Shown here piece by piece: positions 11,626 to 21,540 of a DNA stretch of 64,000 nt (position 1 is the stretch's first letter; every line of letters begins with the position of its first letter). This DNA comes from Fulvia fulva (Eukaryota; Ascomycota; Dothideomycetes; Mycosphaerellales; Mycosphaerellaceae): the NCBI RefSeq assembly GCF_020509005.1, contig NC_063012.1:2108001-2172000 (forward strand), in the 5' to 3' direction. Made by a program: the position numbers and the translations under genes. Under the pieces are notes generated by a model. It did not search any database. It was not told where the DNA came from and was given only the letters and a program-made list of their open reading frames with translations.

Positions 11626-14343
11626 ATGCCTGCTGCTCATCACCAATCTGTCCGGTGCGTATAGCTATGGCAAGGCATTGCTGTCATCCGTACGCGTGAC
11701 AAAGCGTCAGACTGTCGTAGCCGCCTGTGAGCGCTGCCGAGAGCGCAAGGTAAAATGTGACGGCCAGCGTCCTTGTTCACGCTGCCAAAGGAATAGCAAC
11801 GCTCGCTGTGTCTACCAAACACAACGCGGCGAAACACAATCACAGGCCGTGAAAAGAAAGCACGAGACCACCGCCGATTCCTGCCGAGAGCTCAACGCTT
11901 TGTATGACACTCTGGCCGACTCCGACTTCGAAACGGCCACGGAGATGCTACAGCGTATTCGCAATCGCGATGATGTCGCATCCATTATCGATCATGCACG
12001 GCGCGGTGCTGTTGGTGCAGCTGCTCCACTGTACGAAAATGTGCTGTTGGCGGTTGTGAACCTCCAAAGGTAAGCGTAGCGGAGTGGAGCTCTCTACCAA
12101 CCCTTCTAGACTGCAAAGGAGCGTGCGATCCACGCTACCGCTACCCGACGTACAGTGCTTATTATACGACGACATAGGCGTTAGCGACGAGTGTATGTTT
12201 GCGAGTTCGCCAACAGGCACAGTGCGGTAGGTCACGTGACCCCAAAACTTGAAAGCTGACCAATCAGAGCGGGCGCCAAGGCTAGTTGAGGGCTGGTGAT
12301 AGAGCTCCACTCCCTCCTCGCTGACGCCACCACCTACGCTCGAGTGTTCGCAAGCTCACACGTCGCTACGGTGGATGGCTGGCGCTCGTCGGTCGTTACG
12401 CTTAATAAGGAAGCTCGGAAGCCAGATCCGCAAGTCTGTAGTAAAGCAGTCGAGGCTTTGCTAACCATCATTGGACTGTCAGGACATCAGCTGGCCCTCT
12501 ACCTAGTTCAATCCACGGGATCGCTTGCGGATGTCATTCGTCTCGCCTATCACATGATGGCTATAGACTGGCGGTTTGTGGATTCAAGGCCCGGCCAGAG
12601 CCCGAGTGTACTGGAAAAGGGGATCATACAATTTCAATGGCTTGCTGACGTTGTCGGGGCATCAAGACAAATCGCACAGGGCACTCATAACTAGACCAGC
12701 ACTGCGCTTTCGATCACCCGTCAACAGCTGTTGAACCCGATCAGCCCTGGGTTTTATGAAGGGCCTATCTTCTACGTACCTGCGTCTCCATGGACGACAC
12801 TTGCATCAAACAACACTATTTCTGAGCTGGTCTCCATATTCCTCGTACACTTCAACGGCTACGCGAGATACGTTGAGGAAGACATCTTCCTCTCTGCTAT
12901 GAGAAGTGGGAATCCCAGCTCAGAGTTCTGCTCGTCGTTCCTTGTGCACAGCATTTGCGCACTAGCGTCCATGCACCGCAGCGATCAAGCGGTCTTTTCT
13001 GAGGAGGGAAACATGCTAACACGTGGAGACCGCTTTCACAAGCAGGCTCTACGCCTGTATTATGCAGAAGAAGGCCGAGCTTCACTGACTAACCTACAAG
13101 CTGTAATGATACTGATCATGTCTTGTGGATTTCGTGGTCACGACAAGCTTGGCCTGGGCCTGCTTACTGCCGCCGTTGGTATGGAGAGCGCACTTACTTC
13201 CATGAGACGTGGAGCACCACCACTGGACGTCAGCGCTTACCAATCATTGTCGCCTGTCGAACAAGCTCGGATCAGGGCGAGATTTGGTGCATCTTGCGGG
13301 ATTGCCTGCACAGAAATATCTTACCGGTCCGCCCTACTCTTAACATCAGCCTTCTCAGCCTCACATTTGGAGTCCCTAGCCAGTGGCTGCCAGATGCTAC
13401 CCGTACGAACGGAGTACTGGGTTCCCTATCCGCTGAGCTCAAATCCTCTTCCCTGGCGCAGGAATATCGGTCTTCAAGCGCGCATGGAGCTTGTCCGGTT
13501 GGTTCGCGACCTTTGCGAGCTACTTTTTGGTGTTCGACGAATCCTGGCAACAGTGGAACTACGACGCAATGCGACTGCTCTTGCGAAGAGCTTTCACAAT
13601 TGGATGCTGTCACTGCCTGTTGACCTACGTTACTCGAATAACATGCCAACTCCAGTATATGAGTTGCAGTAAGTCTATGATCGACTTGTGCCATTGATTA
13701 CATGCTAATCGTGATCCGCAGTCGACAGTACCTCTGTGCTGTCATGGTCCTTCACATAACCGTTTGGAGACATCTACGTAGTCCCACCGTGACAGAGGAA
13801 ATCTCCACGCCTGAACATTATCAAGTGGACAAGAATCAGGACTTCCTTTTGCAGGCTCTCAGCCACGCTAGACAGGGATCCAGGTTGCTCAAAGACTTCC
13901 GAGAAACATATGGCCTGCGACTCGTTCCACCTTTTGTGGTGCAGCCGGCACAGATTGGCAGTTTGCTCTTACTCGAGCATCTCGACCTTGACCCGATTTC
14001 ACCGATAACGTAAGATTCCGACACCCTCATCACCGACAATTCTGCGGCGTTTGAAGAAAACTTTCGTTGCCTGCTGTCTATGGGCATGCAGTGGACGCTC
14101 TCTCGCGGCGTCACGCGTATGGTCGTCAATACAGCGCGCGACCTTAACATCAAACTGCCGCTTGCCGTTGTGCAGCTCATGTACACGATGGCCGACCTGG
14201 CCTGGCAGCCCCTGGATGAGTTGAGTTATAAGTCAGCGTATCCGAACATCATCTTTGCAAACGACAACGAGAGCGCTGCCAGCGCTGGCCTACAATTAGA
14301 CGATTCTCTACATAAGTGGAGCGTGGTATATAGCAACGACTAG
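11626..14343 (+). pseudogene. Zn2Cys6 fungal transcription factor, apparently decaying
   Basis: A zinc binuclear cluster is encoded near 11725-11815 (CERCRERKVKCDGQRPCSRC then CVY; spacing C-x2-C-x6-C-x5-C-x2-C-x8-C). A fungal-specific transcription-factor region follows (from about 12755: FYEGPIFYVPASPWTTL, SGNPSSEFCSSFLVHSICALASMH, EEGRASLTNLQAV). A clean 53-nt intron (13669-13721, GTAAGT, TGCTAAT branch, CAG) leads to the C-terminal part (AAFEENFRCLLSMG). Problems: no in-frame ATG opens the zinc-cluster exon. The nearest ATG (11626) with donor GTGCGT at 11655 joins out of frame to the AAAG acceptor at 11704. The frame is broken at 12071 before the inverted-repeat element at 12081-12313. 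TAG at 12692-12694 and TAA at 14011-14013 sit in otherwise continuous coding sequence. GTAAGC at 12070 could be a donor that explains the first break. Target genes are unknown. A functional gene with sequencing errors is the alternative. Confidence 0.65.
12081..12313. repeat. MITE-like inverted-repeat segment inside the transcription factor
   Basis: The ends carry an exact 13-bp inverted repeat, GGAGTGGAGCTCT at 12081-12093 and its complement at 12301-12313, with weaker pairing continuing inward for about 12 bp. The segment is 233 bp long and contains the 12-bp palindrome GGTCACGTGACC at 12230-12241. I see no clear target-site duplication. It interrupts the coding frame right after a GTAAGC that could be an intron donor, so it may be a small non-autonomous element lodged in an intron. 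Confidence 0.5.
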
Positions 14344-15022
14344 CAGTCGTTCGGTGACCTGGCAGGCACTGCTATTGCTCAGGATACCTGCAAATTTGCC
14401 TAAGGAGACAGGAAACTGCAAGCGTCAGCAGGAGACGATGATGCAGTGCCATCGCGGACGAACGACACCATCTTCTTGGATGCTTGCAACCAATATCATC
14501 GGCGTTCGCTCTAGCACACTGATCGAGTACTGACGTGCCTGGATACCGAAGCTGGATTTGCAAAGCGCCGCTGGACACCCGCCATTTGACCTTGGTGGGC
14601 GGGACCTGCATATGTCATTGGTTCTCTTACCGACCCTGTACAACATCGCGCTATATCCTGGTGTTTTTCTTGGTGGTCGACGTTGCATACCAAGTGGCAG
14701 AAAACTTGTCAAATGCACGAAACGGCGACTGGAAGCTGCAAGCACTGCTCCACTTTTCCGCTGACCTCAACCTACCATATGTCATCGTCTACCAGAGCAT
14801 AGCTTGGTAAGACATGTTAAACTCCGATCACTGTATGTACCTGATCCCTATCAACAAATGTTTGACGGCCCGGGAGTTGACCTTGTCCCACAGCACCTCA
14901 GTCCCAGATTTCACGAAATCGATGACCTCACCATGATAAGTCGATAAGCTGCAATACGGCCTACATCTCTTCATCTCTTCCGAGCTCGTCGCTCGCACCA
15001 CAATGCATATCCATTCACCGCA
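14344..15022. other. Intergenic region
   Basis: About 680 bp between the transcription-factor remnant and the GT8 gene. Short frames on both strands lack domains. The last 100 bp are pyrimidine-rich (CTCTTCATCTCTTCC) and probably hold the GT8 leader. Confidence 0.5.
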
Positions 15023-15080
15023 ATGGCTGGACCGGACCCTAACGCTCCGCCAGCCGATCCGCTGTCACGAGTCTGGATAA
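15003..15080 (+). promoter_or_regulatory. Possible overlapping upstream ORF before GT8
   Basis: An ATG at 15003 in good context (CACAATG) opens a 25-codon frame out of phase with the GT8 start at 15023 and ends at TAA 15078-15080, past that start. If transcription begins upstream of 15003, ribosomes using this ATG would miss the main start. If transcription begins between the two ATGs it has no role. The sequence alone cannot decide. Confidence 0.4.
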
Positions 15081-16072
15081 CGCTGGCTACTCGAGCATCC
15101 TACCTACCAGGCCTGGTCTTACTCATCCACACCCTCTATAAACACGGCTCGGTCCACCCCATCATCGTCCAATACACCAAGACCCTTCCGAAAGACTGCG
15201 TAGAATGCCTAGAAAAGCTCCCCAAAAGATACCCACTGCTCCGCCCGCAGTTGGTCGAACCAATTGCTTTGCCCCAAGGCCTCAAACCAGTCGCAACCCG
15301 CTTCGACGACACTCTGACTAAACTCCGCGCATTCGAACCTATCGATGACCCGAAAGTGCTACAGCAACTACGCCTCCCTAAGACACCAGAACACGCCTGC
15401 TTCCTCGATGCCGATATCATGATCTTCAAGAATCCAGACGACATCTTCAACATCCCCCGCCCTTCCAACAACTGGATCATCGCCCACCACGCCTGCGTCT
15501 GCAACATCGACTCAGACCCCTGGGCGCCACCAGAATGGACCAAGGAAAACTGCGCCTGTACACCCCTCGTCCACCCCTCCGCCCTCTCCGGCCCCGTGCC
15601 CTCATCCCCATCCGCCGGCGCGCGCCCAACATACCAACTCCTCAACTCCGGCGTCTTCGTCTGCAGCCCCTCTCTCAAACTCTGGAACCAAATTGAAAAA
15701 TTCCGAGTCTCCGACCCCCGCGTGGCCAACTTCACGTTCCCGGATCAGAACTTTCTCGATGAGTTCTTTCGCGGGAAGTGGGTTCCGATGGGGTGGCAGT
15801 ACAATGCGCTGAAGACGCATCGGTATTGGCATGCTGGGGCGTGGAGGGATGGGGAGGTGAGGTGTTTGCATTATATTGTGGACAAGCCGTGGGAGAAGAG
15901 GCCCGGGGCGGATGGGGTGGCGGGGTATCTTGGGAGGGATGGGGAGACGCATAGCTGGTGGTGGAGGGAGTTTGATGAGTTTGAGGGGTTCAAGGGGGAG
16001 GGTGGGGAGGTGTTGGAGGTTGTGAAGAGGTATATGGGGAGGGAGTTGAATGATATTGATGGGATCAAGTAG
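15023..16072 (+). CDS. GT8 (glycogenin-like) glycosyltransferase
   Basis: Protein of 349 aa, single exon, ATG at 15023. GT8 enzymes are retaining transferases that use nucleotide sugars and Mn2+. The N-terminal strand VWITLATRASYLPGLVLLIHTL, broken here as VWITLATRASYLPG and LVLLIHTL, is typical of the family start. KLRAF is at 100-104, the metal-binding DxD is Asp129-Ala-Asp131 (CFLDADIMIFKNPDDIF), then LLNSGVFVCSP and DQNFLDEFF, and a C-terminal LHYIVDKPW that fits the HxxxxKPW motif of GT8. There is no signal peptide or membrane segment, so it is probably cytosolic. It lacks the glycogen-synthase-binding tail of true glycogenin, so acceptor and donor sugar are open. It converges with RPL9, about 290 bp apart. 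Confidence 0.88.
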   Translation: MAGPDPNAPPADPLSRVWITLATRASYLPGLVLLIHTLYKHGSVHPIIVQYTKTLPKDCVECLEKLPKRYPLLRPQLVEPIALPQGLKPVATRFDDTLTKLRAFEPIDDPKVLQQLRLPKTPEHACFLDADIMIFKNPDDIFNIPRPSNNWIIAHHACVCNIDSDPWAPPEWTKENCACTPLVHPSALSGPVPSSPSAGARPTYQLLNSGVFVCSPSLKLWNQIEKFRVSDPRVANFTFPDQNFLDEFFRGKWVPMGWQYNALKTHRYWHAGAWRDGEVRCLHYIVDKPWEKRPGADGVAGYLGRDGETHSWWWREFDEFEGFKGEGGEVLEVVKRYMGRELNDIDGIK

Positions 16073-16358
16073 TCCGGATGTTAGGAAAGTGCGACAGATC
16101 TTGTGTAGACAGATGGCGCAGATGGATGGAGGTAGTCGAAAAAGAACGGGAGCGTTCTCGTCGTTGAAGTGTTGACAATGGGAATCAGAAGGAAAATGAC
16201 AGTTCTCTCAGTGGCAGACTTGAATGTCTTCATTCACGATGGTTATCTGGTTCATGCCGTTCCAGTCGTAGAATGTCAGCTTTTCTTCTACTGCCGATAT
16301 CCGCTCCATTGCGCCAGCCAAGGTGAAAGTAAACGAAACACACTTTTCATCGCCGCAT

Positions 16359-17159
16359 TTACTCGGTGACAATGTTGGTGCGCTCGCTGACGTAGAGACC
16401 GTCCAAGAACTTTCGGATATCCTTGTTCCTCACTCTGCAGATCTGCTGAATGTCGGCGGCGGACTGGGACACGGCCTCGAGCGAGTTGCCGCTGAGCTGG
16501 AGCTCGTCCTTGACGTTCTTGGACGCCTCGACGTCGACACCTGGCTGCATGGTGACGTGACGCACAATCTTCTCGCCCAAGAAGTTTCTGCAACGAAGAA
16601 GTATCCATTAGTATCACTTTGGTGTATCCTAACCCCCGCCCACTTGCAGAGCCTCGCGCGAGGCGCTGCAACGGGACTACTGCGACGTACCGGATCTCCA
16701 CCTGCCACAGGCCGGTCTCGCTGTTCTTCTCGAGGTTGACGTTGATGGGGAAATGGGCGTAGACGTAGCGCATCTTGTAGAGGAAACCCTTGGTGACGCC
16801 GATGATCAGGTTGTTGATGAGAGTGCGGACGGTGCGGAGGGTTGCGACGTTCTTGCGCGAGCCGTGGTGGAGCTCGATCTTGATGACATCCTTCTTGGGG
16901 TGCGAGAAGGCGACTGCCAGATGGCCCAAGTCCTTGGAGAGCTTGCCGCGAGGACCCTCGACGGTGACTTGGCGGGTCTTAATGTGGACCTTGACTATTG
17001 GGAGAGTGTTGTCAGTACGTGTTTGCGGTATGCCTTTTCTTCAATGTCCTTTCGGCGCATCTTTTCTCGCAGTAGCTTCAATGCTTCGACGGCAGGATCG
17101 TGGGCGCACATACCGCCCTCTGGGATGTCCAGGGTCTCCTCGGAGTAGATGTAACGCAT
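16359..17159 (-). CDS. RPL9: 60S ribosomal protein L9 (uL6)
   Basis: Three exons (17159-17114, 16994-16691, 16587-16359) give 192 aa, the normal size for eukaryotic uL6, a structural protein of the large subunit near the sarcin-ricin loop. The introns are 119 and 103 nt with GTATGT and GTACGT donors and TAG and CAG acceptors. The protein begins [10 protein letters not shown], continues [19 protein letters not shown] and [20 protein letters not shown], then [17 protein letters not shown], and ends [11 protein letters not shown]. These segments match the family along its full length. The intron after 15 codons is in keeping with the intron-early layout common in fungal ribosomal-protein genes. 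It shares a 361-bp divergent promoter region with the HET gene, so it is presumably strongly transcribed. No lesions. Confidence 0.96.
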
Positions 17160-17520
17160 GTTGGCGGCTGGCGGTTAGTCGTTGGGCGAGGGTGTTGGCA
17201 ATGGTCGTCGACGTTCACAAGTTCGATCTCAGGCGGAGGAAGTCGCGAGTGTGTGCCTTCCTTGGCAAAATTCAGCGGACCGGTCCGACTTCCGACCAAG
17301 CGAAACTCAGCCTCAGCTCTCCTTCGAGCCTTCCTTCATTCATCGTCTCCCGATATCCAGAGCAAGCCAAAGCGTGCTCATTCACAGAAAGCCTTTGCTG
17401 ATGTTCGCGATCGCTCGAGAGGTCGACTTTGGCTTCGGTCTCGAGCTGCGACATGAATCATTCTCTCTCCTCTCATGCTAATAGCACTCGTTGCTGGTGA
17501 CCACTAACAACGTCAACGTG
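17160..17520. promoter_or_regulatory. Divergent promoter region, RPL9 (-) and HET gene (+)
   Basis: 361 bp between the two start codons. The part near 17320-17480 has pyrimidine tracts on + (CTCTCCTTCGAGCCTTCC, TCATTCTCTCTCCTCTC). Ribosomal-protein promoters in fungi are strong, so the HET gene may be co-exposed. No defined motif is assigned. Confidence 0.5.
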
Positions 17521-19084
17521 ATGCAGGCAAGCGGCTACGATGTGCCAGATCTGGCCTTGCAGTACCAGCATACTGCCCTGCCCGAGGCCGGCCACATACC
17601 CATCCTCGTCTTGCGGCCATCAGAAGACATTGGGTCTCCGGTCGAATGTGACATGGAAGCTGTGCCCTTGTCTCGAGAGAAGTCGGACTACGTGGCTCTA
17701 TCCTACAGCTGGGGTATGGATGCGGATGGCGATACCTCTCTGAATCGCAGCATCACGATCTGTGGCAAGCCTAAGGCTGTGACCCAGAATCTGTTTGAGT
17801 GCTTGCGTCGTACGCGCCACGGGGTAGGCCTATTGAGGATATGGATTGATGCAATCTGTATCAATCAAACCGACGACGACGAAAAGACCAGGCAGGTTGC
17901 TAACATAGCGGAAGTGTATGCCAACGCGGAGCGCACCATTGTCTGGCTCGATGAGCATGATCGTAACGGCAACGATGCAGAGATGTTTGCGCTACTGAAG
18001 TGTCTAAGCACAGCAGACTATCTAAAGCATCCACGTGCTGAACACTCGTGGCGAGAAATACATGGACGGGTTCATGTTCGATGTGATCTAGTTACGTCGA
18101 GCATGAAAGATCTTACCCGAGGCGAAACCAATGAGGTCGTTACCAAAATGCTGCAGTTCTTGAAGCGGCGGTACTTCGCCCGACGGTGGACCGTCCAGGA
18201 AGTGCGCAACAGCAGCGAGGTCACCCTGTACTGGAACAAATATTGAATGTCTTTGCAAGAGTTCATACAGGCATTGAACACCCTGCAAGACTTCTCGCTG
18301 TACTCCGAGTCAGGAATGGACAAGCACAGTGCTAAACTACACTCAGAGCTCGCTGTCATGCTAGTCAAGCGCCCTCGCTTGTTGAGAATGTACAGCGACA
18401 TGAATCTGCTGGAATTGCTGATGGACTGCTCCGAGATGGACTGTTCGGATCCGAGGGACAGGCTCTTTGCACTCTCGAGCCTGGACCGCAATTTCAGCAT
18501 TTTACCCGACTACAGCAAGAATTATACAGATATCTGTATCTACTTCGCACAACTACTGATACAAAAATGCCACATAGGGACCGTCTTTCGGAACCTTCGC
18601 TACAACCGTGACAGCATTGCCGCTAGCTTTCCTACATGGGTTCCTGACTTATGCTACCCGTTCTCGACACTGAACAGAGGACACGAAATCGACGCTGCTC
18701 TCAATGTGTGCTTCGAAGCAAATAACACGCTGTCGCTCCAGCCATTCTATGTTGGTCTCATCTTTGACATTCGCCCATCAAGAAAGGGCGAAGATGGTGA
18801 TCTCCATTTCAGCATCTCTCATGCTCCCCATGACAACCGGCAGTACACTTATTACGAACGAGAAAGCGAGAATGCTGCGCACCTGTTCCAACGAGACCAG
18901 GTATCTCTTCTGCAACTGGGATCGCATCGAAACCGATTCTGATGCACATCAGATGATATACCTGGTTGAGCGGGGAGAGGACAGTTGGCGCATCGTACGG
19001 ACATTCTCTGGCAGCACCGCTGTACGGATCTTTGTGCCGATGTTGAGAGCGGAGGGTGGACGTAGACATCTGCTTGTTCGGTGA
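17521..19084 (+). pseudogene. HET-domain (heterokaryon incompatibility) gene with one in-frame stop
   Basis: HET domains trigger programmed cell death on non-self recognition during hyphal fusion. Start ATG at 17521 (MQASGYDV). The three HET motifs are present: YVALSYSWG, the block IWIDAICINQ with VANIAEVYANAERTIVWL, and RYFARRWTVQEV. A TGA at 18244-18246 follows VTLYWNKY, and the same frame continues with MSLQEFIQAL and DPRDRLFALSSL, both typical HET-protein segments. A 52-nt intron at 18901-18952 (GTATCT, CTGAT branch, CAG) joins in phase to a last exon ending at 19084. Without the stop the protein would be about 504 aa. The conserved QEV segment lies just before the stop, so an intron removing the stop is unlikely. 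It may be a real nonsense mutation, a readthrough case or a sequencing error. It converges with the amidase, 133 bp apart. Confidence 0.8.
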
Positions 19085-19217
19085 AGGACGACGACGAAGC
19101 TCTGTGCAACTTATTGTGGCTCTCTGTCTCAACATTTGAGTCTATCCGTACCAGACCACAGACGAGCACCTTAAAAATGACCACCACCTCGCCCCCATCT
19201 CGCCGCTACCCTTACCC

Positions 19218-20873
19218 TCACTCTCCCAACACACCCAACGGATACGCCTCCACATCCACACTTCCCCCATCCGGCACAACCACCGGCACAGCATCATACC
19301 CTCTCACCTGCACCCTCTCCTTCGCCCACCTCGGCGTGCTCCTCACCCTCCCCAACCTCTCAACCTGCCACGCAATCCCCAACACCTTCTCCTCCGTCCA
19401 CTCCATCCCCAAAATCTCCATCCCCACCGGCACACCCTCCGGCGCCGTCCCCGTAGCATTCGAGAACCCCACCGGCACCGTAACGACCGGTGTGCCCGTC
19501 AACGCTGCCAAAATACCATTACGACCTGACTGCGATGGCGAGCCGATGGGACCGACGAGGTTCTTCTGTTGGGGGTATATTAGTGCGTCGAGGTCGTTGG
19601 ATTTGAAGGTCGAGTGGAGGGAGAGGGTGAGGTCATCGATGCCGCGAAGGATCTCGTTGTAGGAGGCGTTGGAGGTTGAGGACATTAAGGCGGCGGTGAC
19701 GTATTCGTATTGCGCGGGGATGACGAGGAAGGTGGAGTTGGAGGAGCTGTTGTAGAGGTCGTTGAGAGTGGATGGGTGGGAGCCGCCCAGGGAGGGACGC
19801 TGGAGGTAGGAGTTCATGTTTTCGCGGTATTCATAGCGTTGAGTGTCGAGGTTGGCGATGGAGGTGGCGTTGTACAGCGTCTCGGTGATGGAGATGATGG
19901 TGGCGCCTGCGGCGCGGAGTTTTGATGTTATGTTCGACATTGCTTCGTTGATGGGGTCGGTTTCGGGGCTTGAGGCTCTGTTGAAGAAGCCTTCGACAAG
20001 GCCTAGGCGTAGGCCTTTTAGAGAGCCGGTGGTGAGGCCGAGAGTATAGTCTGTACCGCGAATGCCTTCTGGTACCAGCGCTGTGGCGTTGTCGTTGGAG
20101 TCGAAGCCGATTTTCGCCATGACTGTTAACGCGGTAGCTACGTCTTCGACGTTTCGGGCGATTGGGCCGACTACGTCTTGTGTATAAGAGATTGGGATGA
20201 CACCAGTTCTACTCAGTAGACCTCTTGTAGGTCGACAGCTGAACAGACTATTGGCACTAGCAGGACTCCTCAGACTGTTGACAGTATCCGTGCCAGTACC
20301 CCATACAGCGAACGAAGCAGCAATCGCAGCACCTGTACCGCCAGAACTCCCGCCCGGCGTCCGCGTACTATCGTAAGGATTGATCGTCTGTCCACCAAGC
20401 GACGAGACACTCAGACCTTCCAGCGCCAGCTCATGCAGATTCGCCTTGCCTAGCACGATAGCACCAGCATCTTTGAGAGCCTGAACCATAGGTGCGTCTT
20501 CAGTCGGTTGAGACCCCGCGAGATCCAGGTTACCTCCAGTAGTGGGCATGTCAGCGGTGTCGTAGTTGTCCTTGAGGAGGATTGGGATGCAGAAGAGTGG
20601 TCCATAGCTGCCGTTGTTCGCTTTGAGTTGTGTGTCGAAGTCATTCGCGATTGTTAGCGCATTGGGGTTGAGGCGGATGATGGCGTTCGTGTGGTTGTTG
20701 AGTGCTTCGATTCGGGATAGGAAGGCGGAGACCACGTCACGACATGTGCTCAGGCCTGTGTAAAGGGAATGATGTGTTGATGAGATGGTCGCTTCTCGAG
20801 GGTCAAAGGTGCTGAGCTGAGCAGAGGCAGGGAAGATCATGCAGCTCAAAGCCGCTAGCAACGCCAATGCCAT
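19218..20873 (-). CDS. Secreted amidase-signature hydrolase
   Basis: Protein of 551 aa, single exon, ATG at 20873. The first 18 residues (ALALLAALSCMIFPASAQ) form a signal peptide. The Ser-cisSer-Lys triad is complete: Lys101 (PILLKDNYDT), Ser176 (GGSSGGTGAAIAASF) and nucleophile Ser200 (GTDTVNSLRSPAS), with the 24-residue Ser-Ser spacing seen in fatty-acid amide hydrolase. Such enzymes hydrolyse amides outside or inside the cell; the substrate is unknown. Several N-x-S/T sites in the second half fit secretion. The C-terminal 50 residues are weakly conserved. Some fungal relatives are annotated as glutamyl-tRNA(Gln) amidotransferase subunit A by similarity, but the signal peptide argues against that role here. 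Confidence 0.93.
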   Translation of the reverse strand: MALALLAALSCMIFPASAQLSTFDPREATISSTHHSLYTGLSTCRDVVSAFLSRIEALNNHTNAIIRLNPNALTIANDFDTQLKANNGSYGPLFCIPILLKDNYDTADMPTTGGNLDLAGSQPTEDAPMVQALKDAGAIVLGKANLHELALEGLSVSSLGGQTINPYDSTRTPGGSSGGTGAAIAASFAVWGTGTDTVNSLRSPASANSLFSCRPTRGLLSRTGVIPISYTQDVVGPIARNVEDVATALTVMAKIGFDSNDNATALVPEGIRGTDYTLGLTTGSLKGLRLGLVEGFFNRASSPETDPINEAMSNITSKLRAAGATIISITETLYNATSIANLDTQRYEYRENMNSYLQRPSLGGSHPSTLNDLYNSSSNSTFLVIPAQYEYVTAALMSSTSNASYNEILRGIDDLTLSLHSTFKSNDLDALIYPQQKNLVGPIGSPSQSGRNGILAALTGTPVVTVPVGFSNATGTAPEGVPVGMEILGMEWTEEKVLGIAWQVERLGRVRSTPRWAKERVQVRGYDAVPVVVPDGGSVDVEAYPLGVLGE

Positions 20874-21540
20874 GGTCCGCGAAGTAGGTACAAGAAAATC
20901 AGAATGAGCAACGTGAAGAAAGTTGTAGAGGGGGTAGATATTGGAAATGCTGTCTTGGCCGATGCGTGCCGTGATACTTCTCGCCTCGGGCTACATACCT
21001 TTACGATAAGCAGCCGCAGATGCTTGATTGCCGTCAGCAAGACGACACGCTGACTTGTAATTACTTGCCTCTGAGATGTGAGGCGGGCGACATGCCAGTC
21101 AGCACGCAACTCACACGACACTCCATCCGTTTACATACATGTAGTTAGTTGATGCTTTCATCTGGAGCTGTTCCTGCATATGACGTAGTCATACTTCTTC
21201 GGCCAAGCTCTCACCGAGCTTAGATGTGTTGCCTCCGGTAGCAGTGTCCTGTGTAGAGGATGGCGAAAAGCCTCTCTGAGCCCTGAACTGCCCGCTCTCG
21301 CGGCATGAAGTCACCACTGCCATGAGCTCTTGTCGGACGTCTTGTGCTGCAAGACCTGGAGCATTGTAGCAGCAAGTTGGCGGCCTGGTAGCATTCTTTG
21401 AGCATAGCGCAATGTTCAACTGGTAGTCCAGTTGTACAGCTGTCCAGACCCATCTCATGCCGGAGACTCAGTTGCACGAGTATAGCCGTGCATTCATGGG
21501 TTTTCGCACGGCCATAGTAGCGCTGTAGTCTTTCCAATGC
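20874..21540. other. Intergenic region between amidase and PCC1
   Basis: About 670 bp. Two overlapping minus-strand frames (21220-21537 and 21189-21458) lack domains, and I could not link them by splicing into a recognisable protein. The amidase promoter must lie at the left side of this region. Confidence 0.45.

Noticed and set aside
21189..21537. Two minus-strand frames downstream of PCC1
   Set aside because: They overlap in different frames, carry no recognised motif, and I could not join them by splicing into a known protein.
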